Assembly: GCA_035290185.1 (NCBI GenBank) | Contig: DATDUW010000016.1 | Span: 1 to 42,672, forward strand | Source: DATDUW01 sp035290185 | GTDB lineage: Bacteria > Patescibacteriota > Patescibacteriia > UBA9934 > GWF2-40-263 | DNA: 42,672 nucleotides | Direction: 5' to 3' | Shown here: in pieces, positions 31,832-39,909 of the stretch | Layout: each line of letters begins with the position of its first letter | Position numbering within the stretch: position 1 is the stretch's first letter | The notes under the pieces: generated by a model | Databases searched by the model: none | Seen by the model: only the letters and a program-made list of their open reading frames with translations | What the model was told of the DNA's origin: nothing | Position numbers and translations under genes: made by a program

Positions 31832-32833
31832 TCAACGCGCCAAGTACAAATTTTTATTGACGTTCTGTTCCTCGTTCGTCCTCGCATAATGGACGTTCCC
31901 TTCCGCATCCGTCAAAAAATACCAAGCGCCGTTTGGTTCGGGAAAAAGCGCGGCCTTCAGGGCGGCAAGGCCTGGGTTACAGATAGGCGTTGGGGGAAGA
32001 CCAGAATATTTGTAGGTATTCCAAGGCGAATCAATTTCCCGGTCTTTGTTGGAAATGGAGGGGGTCTTCTTTCCCGTGACGTAGTTAACCGTTGAATCGG
32101 CTTGGAGTGGCATACCTGCTTCCAGACGCCGCCAGAAAAGATCCGCCACCTTGGCGCGATCCGCATCGGTCCGAACCTCACGTTCGACAATAGAGGCAAG
32201 GGTAACGATCTCATGAATCGTACGGCCGCTGGCTCCCGCTGTTTCGCGCATCTCCGGTGTCCATTGCTGGTCGAAATTGTCTAGCAATTTTTCCACGACC
32301 TTTTTCGCAGACGTATCTTGAAAAAAACGGTACGTATCCGGAAAGAGATACCCTTCCAAACTGACTTCCGTTGGTTTGGAAGAAAGCAAAGAAAATCTAG
32401 AAAAAAAATCTTCTGAGAAAGAAAGAGGTTGGGAGAGAATGCTTTTGGAAATAAACAAATTTTCAACCTGTTGCAGGGTGAATCCTTCAGGAATCGTTAC
32501 GGAAATCTCCCCGGCTCCGGGACGCGCCAACTCAAAAAGAATGGCCGCGCTGCTTAGGCCACGTTGCAAGGCAAACGTGCCGATTTGAATCCGGCCAGCC
32601 GTCTTTGTCCAACGCGCGGTCAATCCGAACCAGAACGGATAGGAAATCAAATCGGCTTCTTCGAGACGCCCGGCAATCTGACGAATACCATCCCCGTTTT
32701 GCACCTCAAAAGAAATGGTCCCGGCGTCTGCAGATGGATGGCGCCAAAAAGATTCGTAAAAAAACATGGAGACGATCACAGCCATTAGAATGACCATCGA
32801 ACATCCCGAAATTCCGATAATTTTCCAACTCAT
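31832..32833 (-). CDS. mltG: Endolytic murein transglycosylase MltG
   Basis: Cleaves nascent glycan strands at the membrane and so sets their length. A single helix at about residues 5-25 anchors it. A LysM-like region follows (FEVQNGDGIRQIAGRLEEADLI), then the YceG domain with GYLFPDTYRF, the catalytic Glu217 in LASIVEREV, LFWRRLEAGMPLQADSTVNY and SPWNTYKYSGLPPTPICNPG. The length of 333 residues is typical. Its ATG overlaps the manC stop as ATGA, so the two are translationally coupled. It implies the cell makes peptidoglycan. Confidence 0.95.
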   Translation of the reverse strand: MSWKIIGISGCSMVILMAVIVSMFFYESFWRHPSADAGTISFEVQNGDGIRQIAGRLEEADLISYPFWFGLTARWTKTAGRIQIGTFALQRGLSSAAILFELARPGAGEISVTIPEGFTLQQVENLFISKSILSQPLSFSEDFFSRFSLLSSKPTEVSLEGYLFPDTYRFFQDTSAKKVVEKLLDNFDQQWTPEMRETAGASGRTIHEIVTLASIVEREVRTDADRAKVADLFWRRLEAGMPLQADSTVNYVTGKKTPSISNKDREIDSPWNTYKYSGLPPTPICNPGLAALKAALFPEPNGAWYFLTDAEGNVHYARTNEEQNVNKNLYLAR

Positions 32834-33906
32834 AAAGCGTCTTGATGATTCAAGCGTTCCAACTCTTTAACGACCTCCTTCACGCGCTGGGCTTCCCCGC
32901 GCGGACAAACAAGAAGCGCATCACCTGTATCCACCACAACGACATCCTTCATACCGATGACAGCCACCGTCTTCCCTTCCGGGGCATAGACCAGACATCC
33001 TTGTGCATCTAAAAGAACGGAATGTCCTTTCGCAACATTAGCTCCGGCAGAAGGTGCGAGCCGGTCATAAAGCGTGTCCCAAGCCCCGATGTCGCTCCAC
33101 CCGAACGCCCCCTTGAGGATACAAACCTGGGAAGGATCCAATTTTTCTGTAATCGCGTAATCAAAAGAAATTTTTGGAATTTCCCGATAGAGCGCTCCAA
33201 CGGCTTCGGCATCCTCGGCTGAGACAGCTGCTTGGATGCGTCGCAAAATTCGAGCGGTTTCCGGCGCATAGGTCTCAAATGCTTCAAGGAAACGCCGCGG
33301 CGTCCACATGTAATAATTCGCATGCCACAGGTAGGAGCCATCCTCAAGATACGTTTGTGCCGTCTCAAGTGGAGGTTTTTCCGTGTGTCCCTTAAAGGCA
33401 TAGATTTCCACGCTTCGGCGTTCTCCCAAGCACGGTCCGATTTGCGTGTACCCAAGCACCGTGCTCGGAAAGGTCGGCTGGACACTGATGTCCACAAGGG
33501 AACCTGTCTCACGGATAATTTCTTCCCCAATACGAAGGCATTCGAGGAAAAGTTCCGCATTACCAATGAAATGATCCGAAGGAATAAAGGCAAGTGGTTC
33601 ATCCGGATCTGACCGTTCCAGCAACGCGGCCACATATCCCATTGCCGGTCCTGTATCGCGCCGTTCGGGTTCAAAAAGAAGGTGGTCTCCTGCAACATCC
33701 GGAAATTCCTTACGAATCAGGTTTGCAAATTCGGGCGTGGCGGAAAAATAAATCTGATCGGAACGGAAACCGCCCAGCAGACGCTGATAGGTTTCGCGGA
33801 TAAGCGGCTCCTTTCCAGCAACAGGAAAAAATTGTTTCGGACGATCCCGCCGGCTCATGGGCCACAGACGCGTCCCGGACCCCCCGGCGAGAATAACGAC
33901 ATTCAT
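32830..33906 (-). CDS. manC: Mannose-1-phosphate guanylyltransferase
   Basis: Makes GDP-mannose from mannose-1-phosphate and GTP for glycan synthesis. The nucleotide-binding signature is LAGGSGTRLWPMSRRDRPKQF (residues about 6-26). LAFIPSDHFIG carries the metal-binding Asp, and FSYAVTEK-like ISFDYAITEKL and FGWSDIGAWDTLYD complete the pattern. At 358 residues it is the short form without the C-terminal isomerase domain. It is first in the pair manC-mltG and marks the end of the core region before the AT-rich island. Confidence 0.93.
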   Translation of the reverse strand: MNVVILAGGSGTRLWPMSRRDRPKQFFPVAGKEPLIRETYQRLLGGFRSDQIYFSATPEFANLIRKEFPDVAGDHLLFEPERRDTGPAMGYVAALLERSDPDEPLAFIPSDHFIGNAELFLECLRIGEEIIRETGSLVDISVQPTFPSTVLGYTQIGPCLGERRSVEIYAFKGHTEKPPLETAQTYLEDGSYLWHANYYMWTPRRFLEAFETYAPETARILRRIQAAVSAEDAEAVGALYREIPKISFDYAITEKLDPSQVCILKGAFGWSDIGAWDTLYDRLAPSAGANVAKGHSVLLDAQGCLVYAPEGKTVAVIGMKDVVVVDTGDALLVCPRGEAQRVKEVVKELERLNHQDAL

Positions 33907-33932
33907 AGGTATGGTATTCCGAATTTCAAAAT

Positions 33933-35168
33933 TTAAAACTCCTTATTTTTTTCAAAAATTTTATCGGAATCGGAAAGTTCGACAAACTTCGCTGTCATTG
34001 TAGGATTGCCACGCGTGAGTCTCTTGATTGTCAGATCTTCTGCTTTATTATTAGCGAGACGAAGATTATTTTCAGAAGACAAGAGGGCATCTTTGGTTTT
34101 CTGGAGATGGTCAATGGTTTTGTCGATTTCCTCAATAGCTGTTTTAAAACGAATGGAGGCACATTGATAATTTTTAGCAAACCCCTCCTTAAACTTATTC
34201 ATGTTTTCCTCAAAATTGGTAATATCGATATTCTGGTTCCTGACCAAGGCAAGCTCGACTTTATATTTGAGGGAGTTCATGGCCGCGTTGCGTAACAGGG
34301 TTATCATGGGAAGAAAAAATTGTGGGCGAACGACATACATTTTGGGGTATTTGTGGGAGACATCGACGATGCCGGTGTTGTATAACTCATTTTCGGCTTC
34401 CAGAAGTGTAACAAGGACAGCATACTCACACTTTTTTTCAACGCGATCTTTGTCGAGCTCGCGAAAAAAATCTTCGTTTCTGTGTTTTGTAGCGGTCTCG
34501 TCACCCTCATTTTTCATCTCAAACATGATGGAAATGATTTCATTGCCAGCCTCATCGATTTCGCGATAAATATAATCACCCTTGCTACCCGTTTTTGTGT
34601 CATTGTCTTTTTCGAAATAGGCATTCTGGAAACCCGTTGCACGAAGTTTGTTAAATTCGGTCTCGCAGTGTTGTTCGAGGGTTTCGCCAACCATTTTGGT
34701 TGAGAGCTTAACTTTCATTTCTTTGCGAAGAGCAATTTCCTCGTCTTTCATTTTAATGATGTCGTCCTTCGTCTTAAGCTCTGCAAAAAACTTTTCCTTT
34801 AATGAAGTCTCAATCAATTGTTTCTCGGTATCTTTACTTTTCAGCTCGCCGACCAATTCGTCACGCTCTTTTTCGACCTTATTTACAGCCTCCGTAACGG
34901 CAAATTTTTTCTCAAGCTCTGCATTATGGAATTTTGATTTCATTTCAGCTAGCTCCGTATCCTTCTTTGCAAGGTCCTTTTGCAAGGTATTTGTAATATT
35001 AGCCTCGGCGAGTTTGATAGCATTTTCTTTTTCTTTTTCTGCGATATTTAATCGCTCTAGTAATTCCTCCTCAAATCTATAATCTCTAACTTGTTTAAGG
35101 ATATCAGCAAAACCAGCTTCATCAACTTTGAAAATTTTTTTACAATTTGGACAGATAATATCGTTCAT
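33933..35168 (-). CDS. DUF2130 coiled-coil protein with nuclease-like core
   Basis: A 411-residue protein. The N-terminus has a zinc-ribbon half (DIICPNCKKIF, Cys 6 and 9). Residues about 30-155 form a long charged coiled coil. Residues about 157-330 are the DUF2130 domain with a PD-(D/E)xK-like set: Glu164 (GETLEQHCE), Asp198 (GSKGDYIYRE) and E217-x-K219 (FEMKNE). A second coiled region follows. The start at 35168 follows the DUF262-HNH gene by four bases. Function is not established; the layout resembles RmuC-type nucleases. Base composition is AT-rich like the rest of the island. Confidence 0.8.
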   Translation of the reverse strand: MNDIICPNCKKIFKVDEAGFADILKQVRDYRFEEELLERLNIAEKEKENAIKLAEANITNTLQKDLAKKDTELAEMKSKFHNAELEKKFAVTEAVNKVEKERDELVGELKSKDTEKQLIETSLKEKFFAELKTKDDIIKMKDEEIALRKEMKVKLSTKMVGETLEQHCETEFNKLRATGFQNAYFEKDNDTKTGSKGDYIYREIDEAGNEIISIMFEMKNEGDETATKHRNEDFFRELDKDRVEKKCEYAVLVTLLEAENELYNTGIVDVSHKYPKMYVVRPQFFLPMITLLRNAAMNSLKYKVELALVRNQNIDITNFEENMNKFKEGFAKNYQCASIRFKTAIEEIDKTIDHLQKTKDALLSSENNLRLANNKAEDLTIKRLTRGNPTMTAKFVELSDSDKIFEKNKEF

Positions 35169-35172
35169 ATTT

Positions 35173-36264
35173 TTATTTCCCAGATTTTCTTCGATTATCG
35201 TCTTTACACAACAGTTGGCAATTCTCTGCTGTCGTTTTTCCACCCTCGTACCAAGGGGTTACATGATCGGCTTCCATTTCTTCGAATTCAAAAGTTTTTT
35301 TACACCAAACGCATTTACCTTTTTGTTTTTCAAAGACTTTTCTTTTTGTCTTATCGTCAAATTGACGAAGATTTAGATGCTTTTCTTCACCGGTCAAAAT
35401 ATATTCGTAAATGCCTTTTAAGCTCTGCACCTCATCGTCATCGATAAGCTTGAGCGTTTTTTCCTCAAGTTCTTTAGCATTATAGGCAACCTTTTTATAC
35501 TTGTTATACAACCTGCCCCACTCAACTCCCTTCATCTCTTTGCGGTATTTGGGAAAAGTTTTACGCACCCAAGCGATGACATTCTGAAAATACCGCCATA
35601 GTTCATCCGCGTTTTCATCGTGCTGATGTTTTGCCATGTAATCTTCAATTTTGCCGTCGTTAATCCACGAAAGAGCGGTTTCCAAATACTCTTGCCGAAT
35701 GGGTGAGCCATTTACCAGTGATCCGCCATCATTTGCCAAAAGATACGCCGCGCAGTTTGATTTACTGAATTTTAATTTGGCGTCTGAGAGCCATGATCCG
35801 GTATAGACCGCATTGCGCAATTCTTGGTCAGTCAACTTTTCGCCAGCGATATTGATAATTCTAAACCAATCCAGCCGTTCTCGGTCCGTGCCCTCGCAAA
35901 AATAAATCATCAGTTCATAATCCAAAATTTTGTTTTGTTCCTCTTTGGTCAGATTATGAAAGAAACGATCATTAAGAGAAAAATCACCATCAACATATTG
36001 TCCGATGCTGATGGTGCGCTGTTGGCCGTCCATGACTTCAAAATTTCCTTGATCTGTTTTAACCCAATACATCACATTGAGCGGAAAGCCATTTTTAACC
36101 GTTTCAAGCACAGCATTTCTCTGCTTGCCAGTATAAACAAACTCCCGTTGATATTTTGGGCGAATATCAAGTTTTCCCCCGTAAGCCACCACGCCTTCTT
36201 CGGCGCTATCTTTGTAGCCGACAATCACTTCGCGAATTGGAATTTTGTGTAAATCAATTTTCAT
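35173..36264 (-). CDS. DUF262-HNH endonuclease
   Basis: A two-domain protein of 363 residues, a single-chain relative of GmrSD-type modification-dependent restriction enzymes. The N-terminal DUF262 domain has a ParB/sulfiredoxin-like nucleotide site: IRPKYQREFVYT near residue 34-45 and DGQQR at 79-83, followed by INIAGEKLTDQELRNAVY. The C-terminal part is an HNH nuclease: C-x2-C (CVWC), ADHVTPWYEGGKT, and ENCQLLCKDDNRRK. It starts one base after the methyltransferase ends. It probably cleaves DNA in a way controlled by the neighbouring methylase; specificity is unknown. Confidence 0.85.
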   Translation of the reverse strand: MKIDLHKIPIREVIVGYKDSAEEGVVAYGGKLDIRPKYQREFVYTGKQRNAVLETVKNGFPLNVMYWVKTDQGNFEVMDGQQRTISIGQYVDGDFSLNDRFFHNLTKEEQNKILDYELMIYFCEGTDRERLDWFRIINIAGEKLTDQELRNAVYTGSWLSDAKLKFSKSNCAAYLLANDGGSLVNGSPIRQEYLETALSWINDGKIEDYMAKHQHDENADELWRYFQNVIAWVRKTFPKYRKEMKGVEWGRLYNKYKKVAYNAKELEEKTLKLIDDDEVQSLKGIYEYILTGEEKHLNLRQFDDKTKRKVFEKQKGKCVWCKKTFEFEEMEADHVTPWYEGGKTTAENCQLLCKDDNRRKSGK

Positions 36265-36265
36265 A

Positions 36266-37399
36266 TTATTTTTTTCCTCTCTTGTTTTTAATAACTATTC
36301 GAGCATAAGGAACTTCAACAATTCCATTCGTAATCATATATAAATCCCCGTCAACAGCACCTCGTTTTTGAATTTCCTTTCTATATTTTTTGTGTTCCTC
36401 TTTATATGGTTTAACTCCGATTTCAATTCCTGAATTTGAAATACCTAAACCAATAATTTCAAATTGATCTGGGCTATATTTATTAAGGAAAGTGATTGGC
36501 ACACCCATCGCGCCGTTATAATCTACTGGAATTTCAGAAACCTTATCGACATTGATTGCGCCATAATTATCATATTTTGGATATTCGTCCGGCGTAAATT
36601 TTTTATATAAAATCAACTTTTCGTGTCGCTTTTCAGTATCCAAATTCGTAAACCACACACAACCTTTAACAAATAAATATTTTTCACCATTTTCTATTTT
36701 TGAATTAGCGACATTTTCGTTTATTGGGTAGTTGTTTGGTACTCGAAACCATTTATTTCTCCCATCCATCGTAATCCCTAACCACATCTTATTATCTTTA
36801 ATAAACCTGAAACACTCCTTATAGGTAATGGCGTTAAGACTCCCAATAATCAAAAACCTTTTATTGTGTTCAATAATCTGGGCGACATATTCACGAAAGA
36901 GTGAAAATGGTGGGTTCGTTACAACAATATCCGCCTCTTTGAGTAATTCCACACACTCCTCACTACGGAAATCTCCGTTACCCTTAAGGGAGGTGGCGAT
37001 GTTAGCATTGTTTTTCAAAAGCCACTTCACATCAGTAAGCCCCACCGCACCGTCTGCATCGGAATCTGTCACTTCATTAAGCTCAATCTTAAACGGCTCT
37101 TTACCTTTCGGCCTTAAACCCTTGACTTCAAAGAGTGGCAACTGCCCTCCGGCAATTGGTGACTTTGTAAAACTGGTAGTGATTAATTTTTTAAGACCAA
37201 GCGCGTTAAAATTGGCAGCAAAATATTTGAAAAAATTACTTTCAAATGGGTCATCGCAATTGCAATAGACAACCTTGCCCCGAAACTGGTCTTTATAGTG
37301 TTTCAGTTCTTTTTCAATATCAATAAGTTGAGTATAAAACTCATCCTTTTTTGCCTTGTTGGCTCTGTGCAAATTACTGTTTAACGACTTCGTTGCCAT
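36266..37399 (-). CDS. EcoRI-type adenine-specific DNA methyltransferase
   Basis: A 377-residue N6-adenine methyltransferase of the EcoRI modification family. The catalytic motif is NPPF at residues 162-165 (DIVVTNPPFSLFREYV). The SAM-binding side is suggested by VVYCNCDDPFESNFFKYF near 43-60. The opening KAKKDEFYTQLIDIEKEL is characteristic of the family. It likely protects self DNA, paired with the DUF262-HNH protein. The start codon is at 37399, just after the end of a decayed gene (37402). Confidence 0.9.
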   Translation of the reverse strand: MATKSLNSNLHRANKAKKDEFYTQLIDIEKELKHYKDQFRGKVVYCNCDDPFESNFFKYFAANFNALGLKKLITTSFTKSPIAGGQLPLFEVKGLRPKGKEPFKIELNEVTDSDADGAVGLTDVKWLLKNNANIATSLKGNGDFRSEECVELLKEADIVVTNPPFSLFREYVAQIIEHNKRFLIIGSLNAITYKECFRFIKDNKMWLGITMDGRNKWFRVPNNYPINENVANSKIENGEKYLFVKGCVWFTNLDTEKRHEKLILYKKFTPDEYPKYDNYGAINVDKVSEIPVDYNGAMGVPITFLNKYSPDQFEIIGLGISNSGIEIGVKPYKEEHKKYRKEIQKRGAVDGDLYMITNGIVEVPYARIVIKNKRGKK

Positions 37400-37401
37400 A
37401 A

Positions 37402-37712
37402 TTATCTTCTCGTTATCAAATCATACGCCAAGCTGGCGAGTGATATGTAGTGGATTGCCAAATTTTATCCAAATCTTTGGCTGGGGTGTGTGCTTTTTCG
37501 TTTCTCAAAAATTGAATTGAATGGACATGTGTAAAAATTTCACTCCCTCGAAAAAGTCTTTTTCCTCTTCATTTTTCGGTTTGTGTCCGAAAATCTTTTC
37601 TTGGTTCGATTCCGTAAAAGTATAGTGGTCGGGTTTGACTAGACCACTATACACCGCCCATCTGGAATAATTTCTCGAGTATCTGTTTTTCAAGTGTTGT
37701 TAAGTTTGCCAT
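37402..37712 (-). pseudogene. TIGR02391-like gene with three frameshifts
   Basis: Four consecutive pieces in shifting frames together read as one protein: MANLTTLEKQILEKLFQMGG, then VYSGLVKPDHYTF through FFEGVKFLHMSIQF, then LRNEKAHTPAKDLDK, then LAIHYISLASLAYDLITRR and a stop at 37404-37402. The end (RNEKAH followed by YISLASLAYDL) fits the C-terminal TIGR02391 (Ymh) domain. The second break is a five-base duplication (CAATT-CAATT) and the third fits loss of one A in an A-run. This points to real decay and not to one sequencing error. The gene would have sat between the BRO-N gene and the methylase. Confidence 0.65.
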
Positions 37713-37716
37713 AATT

Positions 37717-38544
37717 TTATTTCAACTTTCTAACAGATTTTTTCTTTGGCAAAAAATTGTCTTTTGAAACGACGGGGCGACCGAGTTCTTTCTCCAGTTG
37801 TTCCTTGGCAATGCCGGCAATCCTCCCGCCTCGTTTAGCATCTTGCGCAAGTTTTGGAACCCCTTGGGAATGTTCGATTTTATGAATTTCTGTGGTGGAC
37901 CGTTCGCCAAGCATAGTAAAAATCAGCTCAAAATCATCCATGTGATCGCGCAAGTTCTCCCGTTTTAATCCTTTTATTTTTTTGTATTCACTGGGTGTGA
38001 TGCCAAAAGTGGCTTTGGAAATTTCGGTTGTCAGAATCTCATAATCTTTCTGTTCCTTCGCGCCGCGTTTCTGCCATTCATCCGTCAGTTCTTCGCGAAT
38101 CGCAATACCGCGTATTCTTTTTTCTATCCAGTCTTCCGGATACCCCTTGAGTTTATAGAGTATTCTTATCCGCTTAGTTGCCAGTTCTGGATTTTCAATC
38201 TCTTGCACCCGTTCATAACCAACTTTGGCCAGCCATCGTTTGAACGGTTCGGCTTTTGGTGAAGGAACAGACTGAACAATGCGCAAAATACCTTCGGTAT
38301 CGGCACAATCCGTTTCGCGTATTTTGCCGTCCTCTGCGGGCAATTTCAACCGTCGACAAATTGTCGACGGTTCAAAACCATCTTCTTCCTTCACTCGTAT
38401 TTTCATTTTATACCAATAATCACGAGGATCCGCGCTATCTGTAAGGACAAAAATTACATCCGTAATCGAAAACCACCACTCATTTTGAAAAAGTGTTTTG
38501 CGAATTTTCTTGCCTTTGAATAAAGCAATTTTTGTAGTTTCCAT
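37717..38544 (-). CDS. BRO-N domain antirepressor-like protein
   Basis: A 275-residue protein of the BRO/antirepressor family, often phage- or mobile-element-derived. The BRO-N domain spans about residues 1-110: KIALFKGKKIRKTLFQNEWWFSITDVIFVLTDSADPRDYW, then a shortened middle and TEGILRIVQSVPSPKAEPFKRWLAKVG. The C-terminal part (EEWxKR-type IREELTDEWQKRGAKEQKDYEILT, then FELIFTMLGERSTTEI) is the region shared with DinD-like proteins. It probably acts as a DNA-binding or regulatory protein. It heads the accessory island with its ATG at 38544. Confidence 0.8.
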   Translation of the reverse strand: METTKIALFKGKKIRKTLFQNEWWFSITDVIFVLTDSADPRDYWYKMKIRVKEEDGFEPSTICRRLKLPAEDGKIRETDCADTEGILRIVQSVPSPKAEPFKRWLAKVGYERVQEIENPELATKRIRILYKLKGYPEDWIEKRIRGIAIREELTDEWQKRGAKEQKDYEILTTEISKATFGITPSEYKKIKGLKRENLRDHMDDFELIFTMLGERSTTEIHKIEHSQGVPKLAQDAKRGGRIAGIAKEQLEKELGRPVVSKDNFLPKKKSVRKLK

Positions 38545-38593
38545 AATTTAAACCTTAAGAAAAAAATTCCCCTCCCCCCTACGACTAACCCCA

Positions 38594-39118
38594 CTACATG
38601 ACTACACGGACGGCCCAGCTTACCAAAAGCCCAATGGCCGCGCCAACGAAAACATCGCTCGGGTAATGGACACCCGTACAGACGCGACCGGTCGAAATAA
38701 GACCAGCGGCAATCACCGCTATCCATCCGACCCAACCGAAACCGAACCAAAGGAAAAAACCCGCGATCCCAAACGAAGCCGCCGCGTGTCCGGACGGAAA
38801 AGATCTGGTTTCAAACGTAGGCTGCAGGATACGCGTGATCGGAAGCGTCTGATACGGGCGCTGCCGTCGCATACTCATACTTACCAAGGTCCGGACGATC
38901 CAAGCCCCGCCTGAACACAAGGCCAAGAGGCCCATGCGCTCACCTACCGCTTCTCGTGCTCCCAAGGTCCAGGCCGCGCCAAAGGCAAAGACCACAACGA
39001 AGAAAAAAAGATGGTGACCGGCAAAAACGGATGCATAACGCCAGGCCGGGCTCCGGACCGCCAGGGCGTTAAGCTTAGAAGCGATCCATTGATCTGCGTG
39101 AACAATGCGTCCGGACAT
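38594..39118 (-). CDS. PAP2 family membrane phosphatase
   Basis: A membrane phosphatase for lipid phosphates, such as undecaprenyl pyrophosphate or phosphatidic acid. The three PAP2 motifs are visible in the 174-residue protein: a K/RxxxRP-type MRRQRPYQT, SFPSGHAAASFG with the catalytic His, and GRVCTGVHYPSDVFVGAA with the nucleophile His. About five hydrophobic helices surround them. The ATG at 39118 follows the nth stop by three bases, so the two are cotranscribed. Undecaprenyl-PP recycling would fit with MltG nearby, but the substrate is not shown by sequence. Confidence 0.88.
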   Translation of the reverse strand: MSGRIVHADQWIASKLNALAVRSPAWRYASVFAGHHLFFFVVVFAFGAAWTLGAREAVGERMGLLALCSGGAWIVRTLVSMSMRRQRPYQTLPITRILQPTFETRSFPSGHAAASFGIAGFFLWFGFGWVGWIAVIAAGLISTGRVCTGVHYPSDVFVGAAIGLLVSWAVRVVM

Positions 39119-39121
39119 ACA

Positions 39122-39868
39122 TCAAGAAACCGGCGCAATGACGCAACGGCGGAGACTTTCAATCTTTTGTTCCAACTCTGCCGCTTTTTTCATGATCTCT
39201 TCCGCATGAGCTGGCAATTTCAAAATTTTTCCTGGAAACCGACAAAAAGACGCAATGGGGCACGCCCAACACCGAGGTCTTCTGGGCACACAAACCTTGC
39301 GCCCAAACTTCACAAAAACACGATTGACGGTTGACTTCAAACGATCTGGAACCAGCACCAGAAGGGCGCGTTCCGTTTGCTCAGCCGTACGGGTCCTGAC
39401 CCACCCCAAACGATTTGTAACACGGTGAACGTGCGTGTCAACGGCAACGGCTGGAACGCCGAAACAGGAAACAAGAAGAATACTTGCGGTTTTCCGCCCT
39501 ACGCCTGGTAACTGAACCAAACCTTCCATGCTTGAAGGGACCCTCCCATGGAATGACACGCCGATCATTTTGGACAATCCTACAAGATTCTTGGCTTTTT
39601 GTCGGAAAAATCCAAGGGAGGAAACGATTTTTTGAACAGCGAGGATCGGAGCCTCTGCAAGGGTGGATGCGTCCGGGAATTCCTTAAAAAGCCTCGGAAG
39701 AATTTTAAGGACCTGGTCGTCGCGTGTTCGAGCAGAAAGGACAACGCCCACCAACGTCCGGAACGGCGATCCGAGTTCCATCGTTCCCGGACCAGAAAAG
39801 TGTTTTCGAAGCTTTAGTAAAACATCCACGATCTCTTCTTGTGGGGCGATCCTCTTTTTCCTTTTCAT
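39122..39868 (-). CDS. nth: Endonuclease III
   Basis: A DNA glycosylase/AP lyase that removes oxidised pyrimidines. The helix-hairpin-helix is LPGVGRKTASIL with the Schiff-base Lys126. The catalytic Asp144 lies in VAVDTHVHRV. A [4Fe-4S] cluster is bound by Cys193, 200, 203 and 209 in the C-x6-C-x2-C-x5-C pattern. At 248 residues it carries a C-terminal extension of about 35 residues (KLPAHAEEIMKKAAELEQ) beyond the usual end. It is upstream of the PAP2 gene in the same operon. Confidence 0.95.
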   Translation of the reverse strand: MKRKKRIAPQEEIVDVLLKLRKHFSGPGTMELGSPFRTLVGVVLSARTRDDQVLKILPRLFKEFPDASTLAEAPILAVQKIVSSLGFFRQKAKNLVGLSKMIGVSFHGRVPSSMEGLVQLPGVGRKTASILLVSCFGVPAVAVDTHVHRVTNRLGWVRTRTAEQTERALLVLVPDRLKSTVNRVFVKFGRKVCVPRRPRCWACPIASFCRFPGKILKLPAHAEEIMKKAAELEQKIESLRRCVIAPVS

Positions 39869-39909
39869 AATCGAGAAAAAATCTCTTGCCCTTCTCCCTT
39901 CCGCCCCCC

